Assembly: GCA_013400975.1 (NCBI GenBank)
Contig: WBMZ01011870.1
Span: forward strand, 1 to 64,000
Origin: Atrichornis clamosus
Lineage: Eukaryota > Chordata > Aves > Passeriformes > Menuridae
Length of the DNA stretch: 64,000 nt
Direction of reading: 5' to 3'
The notes under the pieces were generated by a model, which saw only the letters and a list, made by a program, of their open reading frames with translations, made no database searches and was not told the origin of the DNA. Each line of letters starts with the position of its first letter. Positions within the stretch are counted from its first letter, which is position 1. The translations under genes and the position numbers were made by a program. This document shows positions 24,255 through 36,606 of the stretch, in pieces.

Positions 24255-24300
24255 CCGGTGGGAGTCTTTCCACTGACTTCACTGGGCTTTGGACGGCCCT
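24255..24300. repeat. Fragment of an ancient sauropsid palindromic repeat
   Basis: 'ggtgggagtctttccactg', 'acttcactgggctttgga' and a closing GGCCCT-like end follow a remembered old repeat built around '...tgacttcaatgggctttgg...'. The copy is short and diverged, with low certainty. Confidence 0.35.
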
Positions 24301-25335
24301 GCTGGGGTTTCCTGGCCAGAGAGCATCAATGCTGATTTGAGCCAGGTGCAGGGAGAGGAAGGTCAAGCTGCACAAAGGTTAGCCACTGTTGGTTTGGTGG
24401 GGCAGAGGGTGGGGAAGAGGAGACAGCCAGAAAGGGAATGGACTGCTGAAAGGCAACTGGATTTTCTTGCTGTCACTTTGTTCCTCTTAACACTGGCTGG
24501 ATGGTCTGAGGTTTTATATGTTCTTGTGGATGAAAAGATCCTCTTTAAATCTCAACGTTGAAAAATAGCCTTGAACTTCCTGCTGTCAAACACAGAACAG
24601 AAAAAAAAGTCCCTGTTTCCTAGAGTGAATTATCTTTCTGACCAGACTCTTCTATGTAGGTTGGTGCAAAAGCAGAACAGTCAGATGACATTGAGCCTTG
24701 CTCCTGCAGGGTGAGGAATTCACACCTACGTGTGCCAGCTCTGCCATGGGCATCTGTGGGGGATTCCTCCAGGCAGGGGTAAATGGTTATATCACCTCTG
24801 TCATCTCTTGGGCTCAGGAGCACATACTGCAAACCCTCTGCACTTGTTTAATGTTGCACATGCAAAGCCATGGAGTCGTGCCAGCATCCCACAAGTTTCT
24901 CCCACTGACGTCCCCTCAGCTGCAGCTGCAGCAGCAGGATCTATCCTAACCCCAGGCTGAACCAGCACTCTGCAGCAGCCAGCCTGCCTCAGCTGCTCTG
25001 GCAGCCCTGCTTCAGCGTCTCCAGGTACTTCTGAGAGAGATGTCACTGCCCTTGCCAGCAAAAACTGAGCTCCCAGCTCTTCACTTGCCCTTCCCCAGTC
25101 CTGCCGAGCAGATTGCCACCTGCCAGGAGCGCTGCAGCAGGACAGCAGGGTCTCACTGAACAGGATGGGTGGGCTGAATTGTGTAAGGCTGTCACCCCTG
25201 GGGGATCTCACTCCTGTCAGTGCAATGAGCTGACAGGTAGGGACCGACAACACCCATCAATCACACCCTGAAGAGCCTGAAATGCTGCCATTTCTCTTGC
25301 GGAGAGCAGCAGCCAAGCCGACAGGCTGCGCAGGG

Positions 25336-25366
25336 CTGTCAATGAGGCAAATGTCCTCGTTGACAG
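25336..25366. other. 12-bp stem hairpin with 7-nt loop
   Basis: CTGTCAATGAGG (25336-25347) pairs with CCTCGTTGACAG (25355-25366) around the loop CAAATGT. As DNA there is one mismatch; as + strand RNA it is a U-G wobble, so the stem is fully paired. CAG (25331-25333) and CTG (25369-25371) can pair outside it across a 2x2 internal loop. Function unknown. Confidence 0.7.
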
Positions 25367-25651
25367 AGCTGCTCCTGAGAGCATCTCCCACAGTCATCCG
25401 TGTTTATCCCACGCAACTGCCCCCTATTCTTCCTCCTGTTGTGAGGTGAACAAATGCCGGAGCTGGATGGATTAAGAATGATTGTGTTGTGTTTGGTGTA
25501 GATGCTTTTTCAGGCAGACACTGAGGTGTGTGGCGCTGCTCTGCACTGTGTCAGGCTGTGAGACAAGCAGATAAAATGCAGTGGTTTTTATTCAGCCAAG
25601 GACAGGCAGACCTGGCACGGAGGGGGTGAGGGCTGCATGCCTGTGTTACAT

Positions 25652-25680
25652 GCCTTTAATTGGTGGCAACAATTAAAGGC
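25652..25680. other. Perfect 11-bp stem hairpin with 7-nt loop
   Basis: GCCTTTAATTG (25652-25662) and CAATTAAAGGC (25670-25680) are exact reverse complements around GTGGCAA. Both arms contain a TAATTG/CAATTA homeodomain-type core, so a paired protein-binding site is as plausible as an RNA hairpin. Confidence 0.75.
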
Positions 25681-26891
25681 TCTTTGTGCTGTAAAGCAAG
25701 GGATGTAGGTGAAGGGATGAGTACTGAAGCTTCACCACTTCTTTGAGGGGAGAATTATTCAGGCTTGAGAATAGCAGCAGCATCTTATCACCCCCAAATC
25801 ATCCATAAGGTCAGTGCTGAAGGTCAAAGGTGGAGATAATGTATTGCAAAGTCCTTTCACTGCCCGGCAGCAATGGTTAAATATGTGAAGGGAGGAACAA
25901 ATAGATGAGGAAGCACTGCAAAAAGTAGGAAACAAACTAAATATCTCATTAAAATCTCACTCTGTGTCAGTTGTGTTTTTTCCCACCACTGGTTCAGAAG
26001 AACTAGCTGCTTCTACTCTACGAGTAATCCCACAGATTTGTTGTATGGAGCAGAGGTTGGGCCCTCATGGACAAGTGACTGTTGCCACGTGTGTGGCTCC
26101 ATGGGAAGGCATAAGGACAGATCCCTGTCTGGCAGGACTTGATGAACTGCTGTACAACACACACTGACGTGGGCCGGGGCCTTCAGAAGAAAACACCACA
26201 TAGTCACTTGATTTACACTGGCCTTTCCATTTACATTTTCCTCTGTTTATGCATTACTCTCACTGCCAGTAATTTATCTTTAGTGAGATTTGGACTACCT
26301 ACTTTGGTGCTAAAATTCAAGAATATGATTTTAAAACCTACAGGCCACTGTAGCTTAACTGTAGAAGTACCCACATCCATTTTAGTAGACCCCAGAGCTC
26401 CCAAGAACAAATGCCTTCTATTCTTGGAAATATTTGGGCATTTAAAGGAGCATGAATTGGAACACAGTGCCATCATCTTGTCGCATCCCTGCTCCACATA
26501 CTCCGTTCCCCACACTCTGAATACTTGTGGGGCACATCAACGTGAGCATATCACACCAGGCCAGAACATGGTTGTGTCTCCTGCAGTTGCCCAAAAATGC
26601 TTCTTTGGCACATTTCTCCCCAGCAGGATTTATGCCTCAGCCCACCTGCTATCGCCAGTCAAGGTCTGGTGACAATCTGGGACACTATGTCCCTCTCTGC
26701 TCATCCTTTATGTAACAGCCACCTCTGCCATCCCTGGCTGCAAATGTGCAGTAGCCAAATCCTTACAGCCCATCCAGTCCCTGCTCTCAGAAAATGTACA
26801 GAGAGTTATACTGCTGAACACTGATGAAATTTCAGGTGGTGCTAAATCTCCCCACTCCACACTTAATTATATCTGGTATTTCACTAATTTG

Positions 26892-26939
26892 AATTGCTGA
26901 TCTCTTTAAAATGTAAATTGCTGATCTATTTAAAAGGCT
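26892..26939 (+). repeat. Two-copy 24-bp tandem duplication
   Basis: AATTGCTGATCTCTTTAAAA (from 26892) is repeated 24 bases later (from 26916) as AATTGCTGATCTATTTAAAA, with a few differences between the units. Confidence 0.8.
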
Positions 26940-27060
26940 ACAGCAGGAGCACAGTTTACATGGAGATCCAGCTGGGATGAAGGGTCAACATTCAAGTTCA
27001 GTGTTTTCTTTCTAAACAACTTGGCTGCTAGAACAACACCTCGAGGATTTGAATTTAGTA

Positions 27061-27221
27061 GATCAAATTTTCTTCACAGTACATTCCCACTGACACCACT
27101 TAGGTCAATGGACCAGCTTGTGAACTCAGTTAAATCAGCATGTATTGGGAGTAACATTACAGAGAGTAGTGGAACTATTCCAGATTTAAATTGGTGATAA
27201 TGAGACCAAAATTTGGTCCAA
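27061..27221. repeat. Ancient palindromic (MITE-like) sauropsid repeat
   Basis: The left end 'gatcaaatttt' and the right end 'ccaaaatttggtc' are roughly complementary. The interior carries 'ggtcaatgga' and, on the minus strand, CTCATTATCACCAATTTAAA, TCTGGAATAGTTCCACT and GTTACTC. This order matches a palindromic old repeat remembered from reptile genomes (tctcagttacaccagtgtaa, tccagagtaactccact, gaagtcaatggagttac). Heavily decayed. Confidence 0.45.
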
Positions 27222-30200
27222 CGTACTTGCAGAGTTCTAAGGGCAAAGTATTCATTTCCATCCTCAAGTAAAATATACTACCCTGAAGACTTTTTTTAAT
27301 CCTTGAACACTAGTCGGTGTGTAACAATAAGTATAAACAGAGTGAACACTAGGAGAAAGAAAGATTAACATTTACCCACTAACCTGCACCAAAACTAGTA
27401 AAACCTGGGAATATTCCTGGGTGGATGCAAAAAAATCATCAGATAAGCTACATGATTTTTCAAGTTGTGAGTTTGCAAATATTTTTTAAATGTTCTAGTT
27501 TAACACAATATTTTGAGATGAGAACTGTAATTCAAGCTTTCAGCCTTGCAAAGACTGGGCACACTACTTTTATTAGAGGCACCAGCATCCCATTTATTTT
27601 ATTCATGTTTTATTAAACACCCATATCATCTCTGTAGTTCTAGACTTTAGACTTCTGGCCAAATACTGCCAATTCCTTTCCTTTTACTCTTTCCACCTTA
27701 GCTTCTTTGCGCTTTTACAGGTTTTTCAGCAAGTATTTCAGAAAGTGAATTCTTTTTTCATTATATGCATGAAAATTTTATTGTTGATTATTCCAAGTTC
27801 TTGAATGCTTATTATAATAGAAGAGACCTCCCCATTTTTCACTTATTGGAAATGTCTGTATTATTCCTGTTCAGACAATGAAAAGTGGTAACTAGCACTC
27901 TGATAGCCAAGCTCTCAGTGTTAATATATGTGTGATGCAGTTGTAGAAACCAGTATGCCATTCAAAAATAGAAGTATGAACTGGAGAACAACCCTAACAA
28001 CCAGCTCCAGAACTAGTGGAGCTCAAAAGATCCTGCCTATTTGGGTAGAGGAACAAAAATGTCTATATATTGCTTTCCACCAAATTGGCTACTTTTTCCA
28101 GGTGTGCAAAATGATAGTCTGTAAGTGTGGGACAGAGAAACAGCAGGAAAGGTTTTTTGTAAAATGAAAAACAGAGAAAGAGAGAGATATAGGAAACATA
28201 TTTATCTAAGCTCTCCTGTCCCTTTTCTTTCAAATTAGATGAGAACACAGAAGGAGGTTGGAGGAGAGAAAGATTAGGGCAGGGGAATAGGGGAAAGCTG
28301 GAGAAAAATTTTAATTCCTTTAATTCAGGGGTCCCTCTGAAAGAGGATGCTTTCTATCTTCCTGCTCTGAGAGACCCATTTCTTGAGTTTTGCTTTTGAT
28401 TTTTTCCTTTCTTTTACAGTTATATCTACATATACTGGGATTCAATATAGAAGAATGTATATACACATGCTGGAGGCTCAGCTGTGTAAATCACTACAGT
28501 TTTTATGGGAATCGGTGGAGCTGTGCTGATTTACATGACAAGAGGATCACACCTTCATACCTGATATTTAAACTGAAATAGCAAACTACTGGTGGCCTAA
28601 TTTGTGCAAAGTTTGTATTTCTGTTTCAGCCAGTTTCTGATATGGACTAGGGGGGAAAAAAGCACACAGAGATATTTATTATCACCTCTAATAAAAATCT
28701 GAGCTCCAAACTTGATAGTATGTGACTGTGCATAAAATTAACTAGATGTGTCTGTTAGCAGATCTGGCTGAAGTTGTGCCTGATTATATTCTGCACGCAT
28801 ATTTGTTTTCAGTCATATTTACAGGGGTGCCTCTATCCTGATGCTTCAGTTAACTGTTACTTTGAAGAAATAAACAGAGGTGAGGGTCCAGTCACCTTCA
28901 GCTGTTGGAAGTTAATAAGGTGTTAATGAAACATTGGCAAATAGCAGCAGTTTAGCACTTGGTTGACACTTGATTTTTAAAAGAGACAGAGTGTAAATAA
29001 GCTGTGTTTGCAGTGAAAATTAGAAAAAGTGGGAGGTGGGGGAACAAATAACACGCTCACAGCTTATTGGTTTTAAGCAGGAAATACTCGATAGACCACA
29101 TCAGGGAGAGTAACTCTCGTGCTGCAATCACTGGCAGCAAACAATGCCTGATGGCAAAGGGGTCTGTTTTCATACAGGCCTTTTAAAGACACTCTTCTAA
29201 TATAAAACCACCCAATGCACATAGCCAGCATAAGAGGACCCTTGGCACCTCTGCCCTCTGGAAGTGCTCTGTGGGAGCATCTGGTCCGTTTGAGACCACT
29301 AATCCTATGAATCCTTGCAGTTGTTTAAGAGGAATGGGCAGTCTCATTCTGCAGGACACCTAAAGCTGTCAAGGAGCACAAACTCTGTTGTTCCTGCTGC
29401 ATTAAAGACAACTACACCCTCAGAAATGGTAGCACTCTGAAGATTTATTAACTGCTGTGTGCTGTAGCAGGGCTGTGGGAGTGAACTTCGGGGTTCGGGG
29501 AGCAATTTAGTCTGGATATGTATTAGGCAATTCTATGTGAGATAGTACAGAATCAACCTGAGTGAACCTTGCCTTTTTTTTACCACTCACAGTATATATT
29601 CCTGGGTACAAGAGATGGTATAGCCAAGCTATACCTGGTATCCTGCTTCTAGCTCTGAAGAAAGAGGAGGAAAGTGATGGACCAGGTGTGGGAGCAGAAT
29701 TAAACCGAGGTAGTTTAGCAGGCTAGCGTTTCAGAGAGATCTGGGAAGATCATTAGCAACTTTGTTTCGGAGTGGCTTCTTGGAATAGGGATCATTGAAC
29801 TCAACACCTATCATAGATCTAGGCTCAGTAGAAAGATGAATATTTGTAACTGGTGCACTGAGGATTTTCTGTTTATGCAATATATTCAGAAAGATTTCTT
29901 GATAAAATGTTCTACAGCAGAAGACCTAATGCCAAGGCCATTCAAAAAGGGAGATACCCTGGGGACATGACTTTTTCTGCTTAGATACAAAGACATTGTT
30001 TGTTTTGAGTAGTGTGTGAGTGATGTTTCCTTGCCAGGCTGGAGAGATTGGTGGATTCTAGCAGAATATCAGCCACATCTGAAATTACTTTAGCAGTGTG
30101 GAGTTGTTATAGTTAGACACCCAAGTTACTTGATGTATCTTGTCCCTCATTCTCACGTGTCACATTTCATTCACAGCAGCCCTTACTACAGTGTACCTTA

Positions 30201-33200
30201 CCAGCATAAGGCAGCCCCTTTGGCACACATACTGTATAATAGTCTCTTACAGTATGTTGCAATTGCAAATTAGAGATACCTTTAATTGAAAATGTAAAAA
30301 TTTCATTTTCCTGAGGTAAGCATTGTCAGAGGAATAAACCTGTGGGTGTAATATACCCTTGGGTATTAGCATTTCTGAAGCGTTGAATAAATGAAAGACA
30401 AAAAGCCTATATTTTTGTGTAGGGTAAATAATGCCACACATAAATATTGAAGTATTGAACATAAAACACACTACGCAAAAGCATAGATTTTGTTTGCTTG
30501 TTTCTCCCTAATGTGTTAGAAAAGCTTTAACCCAAGGGGGACTGTAAGTGCAGTCTTTAAAATTAATTCAAGTGTCGTGTGTTGTCTATAAATTTCTGTA
30601 TTGAATTACTGTCTTTTTTGCAGTTTGAGGCAATATATTGTTTTGTTTATGAAGACTACAGTGTAGCGGGTATCTTTTTGGCACCAACACACTGTGAGAT
30701 AAACATCTTGCATTATATTTGAAAGAATCTGCAAATCCACACTTCCCAAATGAGACAGAATCCCAAGTTCTGTAGCGGAGCACTGGAGTTTGGCCCCAGT
30801 CAGAGTTGGGATGCTGGGCAGGGCACAGGGGGTGTCCCAAGTTGATTGTGAAGCAGTTTGGGTACCTGGCCACTCAAACACTGAGGATTTGAGGTCAGGA
30901 TTTCCCTTGACAGGGTGGCAAAGAACATTGAGAGCTCTTTCTCTGCCTTTGTAGTGTATGGCCAATTTCCTGGGATAATCCATTTTTTCACTAGAGGCTA
31001 TTATGAGGACATAAGACACCAGGAGGTGCACTTTGACCTCTGCTGTTCTCTTCTGTCATACACAGAGTATTTGAAGCTTTTGGCCTTTTGTACCAAAGGT
31101 CCAGTTTTGTTGTAGGATGTCAAGGCTCCTTTTTTAAGGGGCACAGAGCATAATTCCTATGATGCTTTTGTCACAACAGTGTGTTTGTTTTAATGACAAC
31201 TAAGCCACCTTTAGCAACAGCAATTGACCCTTGGTGATGGACTGATTTTCTTGCCATCCGAGCATGGAACATTTGTTTTGACATTAATGCAATAATACCA
31301 GTACTGCTATTTTCTCTAAGTATTTTTCTCTGACTGTGTGTCCAAAATTTGTGAATGCAAAAACTCCATGTTAAGTAGACAGAATATAGAATCTGAGTGA
31401 AGAATCTTTTGTCAATGGAATTTTAATTCTTTTTCTCCTTGTTTAGCATTTGAGATATAGAATACATGGTCTGTTGTCTTCAGATCCAGGTCAGTGCAGC
31501 AGAAGATTTTGTAAATGCTTTTAAAAGGAATCTGAGGCTATGAAACAAGAAGAGACAAAAGATAATGCAAAAATGCTGTCATTTATGGTGTAGCAGAAAG
31601 TAAAGAGGGGACTGAGAAGAATAGAAGGAAAGAACCGCAAATATTTCTTAAACAGAATAATTTCCTCTGGAATATTTTAAAGGAAAACCAAAAAGTAATA
31701 GGGGATTAACATATGAGGTAGAGGTGTTCTATGATTTTGTTTCAAGTTGTGAGTTGCTCACAAAGGTTGAAAGTCTGAAAATGACCCATTTGGATTAGTC
31801 ACAGGCTTCTGCTTGATGGCAGATCTTGGGGAAGATTATTCCAGGTGTAACTTTTCCTCAACCCATGAAGACAATGTCTTCCTAGGCTAGGTTAGAAGTT
31901 CAGGGCAGTATTCCGTCTGGGATTAAGACATGAATACTTGGGTACCTGAATGCAAGTGTCTTAGTCTAAAACAAGTCTAAACCATCTGACCTTCCATGGC
32001 TATTCCAGATGAATGTTTAATTTCCATTTGCTGCACATGAATAGTCCTCTCCAGAGGAACCGACTTCCAATCTGTGGTCAGGATTTCAAACTAAGTGGGA
32101 CAAAACTCCTGAATATGCTCAGGTAGCTAATTTGGATTGGACACCTAAGTAAATTTCATTAAGATGACTTCTAATGCTAGCCTTTAAAATTAACTTTTCA
32201 GCTATTTCAGATTTCTGTCAGTAATTGAGCATTTTTGAAAAACAGGTTGTCCCCTATTGGCATACGTGTTTGTCCTACCACGAGGACACTGGTGATTTAC
32301 AGACACATTTGACAGGCAGAATGGCAACACTCTCCTGGGGACAGATTTCAGCCTGTGAACAACAGTGTACTCGATATGCCAGAATTTCAGCTTCTGCTCT
32401 GGGCAGTTCTGGAGGAACTTCTGGCCTCACCTTGCTGAACTGCCACGAGTTTGCTTTCAGTGTGCAGTAGAGAGTGGCTTTTTCCCATGCTCTGATTAAT
32501 AACTAGAATGTACTGCTTGTTTTTCTGCCCTTCTGCACTACCAGTGAAATTAAGTTTTAGGCATTCTTGGTGTGGGGTGTTTTCCCCTGTTAGCTGTGGC
32601 ACATGGACTACAAATCTAGCTTGCATTCAGGCTACTATCCTCTTTGGGTAACTTACTTGGGGCTTATAAAAATCTTGCACAGGCCCAGTCCCTGCATGCA
32701 TAAATCATCATTGCAAATAATGAGAGGAAGGGAGGCAGTGATGGACAAATGGGCCAAGTTCCTAAATTGGCAGTGATGCAAAGGATATTGAGACCTTTCT
32801 CCCATACGTAATAATACCTTGTGATTTCCTTTGCTGTGGCCAGCTTGAAGTTTACACAGGTGATTTTCTGATGGAAACCTCTTAGGGTGCTCTGATCCCA
32901 AGCAGCTGGATGACTAAAGCTGGAAGCTCTGTTTAACTGCATTCTCCATGTCCAGATCAATAGTCATTCTGTTATGAATCAACAAGCATGACCGTGCACA
33001 AAGGGTTGAATCCTTTTAAATTAGGTGCTCCCGTGATGAATATTTTCCTGACATACAAAAAAGGAAAATTAACCTATGCACAGTTTGCCTCCAAGCACTC
33101 TTCAAGGGTTTCATTTAATTTGTCAGTGATACAGAAAGAGGACTAATTTCTTAGTAGATATTTATCTAGAGGGAAGAAGGTGGTAAATAGTTACCCAGGC

Positions 33201-36200
33201 CTGTGAAGTGCAGGTGTTCATTAAGTGTACCCTGACATAAATATCTTCCTTTTCTCTTTTGTCTCGTCTGTTTGTTTGCTCTCTGCTGTTTTATTCAGCA
33301 GCAGCCAAGGGTTACCCAGCAGGGATATCCACCTGTGGTCACTGGGGTAGATATGTTGTAAATGTTCCTGGAAGCTCATTAAAATTAATCTAACTCCCAA
33401 GCAACTTTTGTTTGCTTTTGAGCATTCTCTTAAGAAACTCTGTAGCCAACATTTTTCTTCCATGAAAATATGATGCTTTTCTTTTAAATGGACTTATATC
33501 ACTTCAAAAAGAACTGACTGTGCTCTTTCTTAGAAGTGAGAGTTAAAAATTCATTTACAATTACAGCAAGACCATACTTCCTTAATAGGATAGAATTAGA
33601 GCCTTAAAAGAAACTCAATAAGAAACAAACCAAACAAAACCAAAATAAAGCCTCCACAACCAAAACCCGAAACTCAAGAAAGCTTTAGACTTTGCTCTGC
33701 AGTTTGCATTATCAACTTAGTGGTTGTTGAAAAACTGGCCAGATAAAACTCGTTTTTTACTCTTTCACATTTTTCTCATTCTGACTGCCTGATTGTGTTT
33801 TTATGTTACAAATATTGTACATTTATACTGCTTAAATTATTGGGAAGCATTGCAGCAAAAGCAGGTTCAAATCAAAAGGACCTTGAATTCCAAAGTCATA
33901 TGGCAGAATAGTTGCAGTCTGCATTTTTCTGACCTGTTTCTATGAGTTAGTTTCACAGCCTCCTCCTCTTCAGATATTCTACTTCCAAATTTCAAAAGCC
34001 TTCATTATTATTCCAACCATTTACAGCAAGCTTTGGCACATGGAATTGCAGCTACATCGGTGGTTTCTGAGTTGAAAGCAGCTATGGCAATAACTTCACC
34101 TGTTATCTCCTTTGAAAATTAGAATCAAGGCACTGACCTCATGCAGTTAGATTGAGAATTAGATATGAGTTTGGAGCACAAAGAAACTCCAGAATTTTAT
34201 TGTCTTTCTCTTGGTTAAAACTGTAATTCCTGTATTTCTATGCAATTTCAAGAATATCTTAGGATTCTTGATAAATTCATGAAGCTTTACCAAAAAGAAT
34301 TTAATTTGTTAAAAATCAAAGATATTATATAATGAAATATTGTTTTCCTGTTTTATTATGCTTGTTGCCATGTGTGATACAGTAATAAAATCCGAATAGT
34401 TAAAACAGAAAACAAAGTGTTTCATTGCCATATTCAGGTTTACTGACAGGTGTTATTAAGGGATTGAATGCCATTGATTTCAAAGCTTTTTGGTACTTGG
34501 TCAGAAGAGAATAATGATGATTTTGTTTAAATGCATATGGTTGTGTCTATATTTCACTAGAAAATAGTGCTAAGGAGAAGAACGGAACCAGTAGTCATTA
34601 AAACTGAGTTGTGATCAACTCTGAGAGAAATTTCTCAAGGTGGCTCTTAAAGGCAAGCAAAGAAGACCACAAAGACTGAGAGGGTGCCAGCAGTTAAGGT
34701 CTGGACATGAACTTTAATCAAACACAGCTTGAAGAATGGATTCTGCAAGGCCTGGAGACCCAGTGCCGTCTACTGATGGACATTGCCCTTCCACCTCTGT
34801 GGAAAACTCTCGGCAATGATGTCAAGTGTAAATCAGCTACAAATGCAGAGGTATTGCCCAAAGTGTTCCTTTGCTCAAGCCATCACATAGCACACAACAT
34901 GTAGAGCACATCTGCCAGTATGACACTGCTCTTTTCTTCCTATAGTAGGCAACTTCCCTAGCCATGCTTAATTGATAATAAAAAGTCTGATCAGCAAACA
35001 GATATTCTAAAAGAATATTTGTCATTTAGGTATTCAAATAATTAGTATTCAACATATGTGATATTCCAGTGGGGGATAACAGGCTGATGTATTTGGGGAT
35101 GAATGCGTAAACCATTCAGGAACTGTTTGAAAATAATTAAGGAAACAAGATGCCTAGTGTATATAAAGTGGGCTTTTAATTATAATAGAAAAGAAATTCT
35201 TCAGAAATAATTTGTGAGATAACTTATTTCTCAAGTACGTTTTGGCAGGGTTTCAAATAATGTATCAGATAGTGATCACATATTCTGTGAATGGATTGCA
35301 ACTAACCCAACACATTATACAGGCCCAGCTACTGGAGCTCAGCTCCCAACCAAATTTAATGGCATCCTGGGAAGCTTTTGGAAAAATTCAATCTGCAATC
35401 AGGTACTTTTGTGTGCAAGATTTTCTGAAACTGAACCAGAAATGGAGAAGTGCACTCTTTGCTCTGAACCATAAAATCCTGACCAAAGCATGTTGATAGG
35501 ATGGTCTTTGCTGGGAATGCAAGAAGTACTTACTCCCATTTGCAGGAAGGTGGTGGCTGCATAGTACAGTATCTGATCTGATAAGTCCAGGTTTCATCTG
35601 GATCAAAAATGAGTATGTGAACATTTCTGATAAATGAGCCAAATCATGCACTACAGGGTTTAGACTTCATGTTTTTATACTGGTTATGTCCTTCCTGTTT
35701 AGGATAAAGAATGTGGCATTAAGGCTGTCAGAAATTTTGTCAGAACTTTTGCATGAATTTGAACTGGAAAAGTGAAGTAAACCGTTCAATTAGCTCTTTT
35801 TATCATATGGCTACTGCAGGTTTTACCTCATCAGATTTTATAGGAGGTTTGTGCATGCTCTAGTGAGCTTTGATCTGGTGGAAAAGATCATGCTGACCAG
35901 TGCTTATGCCTGTGAGGAGAGCTGGTGCTGCTTTCTTTACTCAGAGTGTCAGCAACCGGAGAAAAACCCCAGGGGAAGATTGTCTTAGGTTTAATTCCTC
36001 TTTGTTCATTTGCAGGGATATGACACTCTACCAGCAAACTCCCAGGAGACAGCTGCAAGTGTCTGTAGACCTTATGGGAGCTGGAGGCGAGCTGCTGGCA
36101 GTTACTGGGATCAAAAAAACAAGGAGGTTCAGTGGTTCTGGCATAATCCAGGGAAGAAATGCTAAATTCCTCAAGTTCCAAAACATGTTGCAGTGCATAA

Positions 36201-36536
36201 TTTGGTGTTTCATATGATACTGTGAGTGTAGTGAAGCTAATCCTTCTGTGTCTGGGCTTTGTACCGAGCACAGGAAGCCCAGCCTTGCTGTGACTGTTCA
36301 TTTACCATTAATATTGTAGTAACTCTCAAAGAGACGACAGGAGAAATTCAGAAAATGTCACCTTAGATTACAAACTGCTGATTAAGGTGTATTCTCAGGA
36401 AGATGAAGGTGAAAAGGAAGGTACCTAGGATTTGGTGTGTGAACAGCCATTCATGTGGCTGTGAGGAGGCACAAGGCCGTGCTCTGTAGCTGGCTGTGTA
36501 TCGTAGTTACAGGCCACCACCTGGAAGGCTAATCAT
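27222..36536. other. Intergenic desert; nothing firm recognised
   Basis: Over 9 kb of AT-rich unique sequence. Short items include a 6-bp hairpin AGGTGA...TCACCT near 28881-28900 and an A/C-rich simple stretch at about 33625-33670. Open frames of up to 141 codons (30606-31031, minus) show no known domain. Several stretches (for example 28960-29160) read like conserved non-coding sequence, but that cannot be judged without alignment. Confidence 0.35.
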
Positions 36537-36606
36537 TAGAGAATCACACAACAGCTGAGGTTGAATGGTGTCTCTGGAGATTATCTAGTCCACCCTTCCC
36601 CCAGTC
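36537..36606 (-). mobile_element. CR1 LINE 3' tip, severely truncated
   Basis: 'agagaatcacacaacagctg', 'aggttgaatggtgtctctgg' and 'agattatctagtccaccctt' correspond to the reverse complement of a CR1 tail (agaatcacagaatggctgag, ttggaagggacctctgga, gatcatctagtccaac). Only about 70 bases remain before similarity is lost. Confidence 0.75.

Larger units (their letters stand above)
23527..26891. other. Intergenic sequence with a GC- and CpG-richer block (about 24900-25450)
   Basis: Unique sequence. The part from about 24900 to 25450 is visibly richer in G, C and CpG than its surroundings and contains two short hairpins (25336-25366 and, just beyond it, 25652-25680). A GCAGCAGC run lies near 24917-24934. 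The 150-codon minus frame (24801-25253) and the 177-codon plus frame (26139-26672) look like chance frames. No splice-bounded exon was recognised. Confidence 0.4.

Noticed and set aside
24801..25253. 150-codon minus frame in the GC-rich block
   Set aside because: Long open frames are expected by chance in GC-rich DNA. The Ala run comes from a GCAGCAGC repeat.
26139..26672. 177-codon + frame
   Set aside because: No recognisable domain, no splice sites, and the overlapping opposite-strand frame is equally open.
28390..28581. Acceptor-like TTTCTTTTACAG followed by an open frame
   Set aside because: The frame upstream of the tract is also open, no donor follows, and such tracts are common in T-rich DNA.
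30606..31031. 141-codon minus frame
   Set aside because: No domain recognised and a second overlapping frame of similar length. Treated as chance.
35888..36301. Possible exon after TTCATTTGCAG near 36016
   Set aside because: No frame resembles a known protein and no good donor follows.
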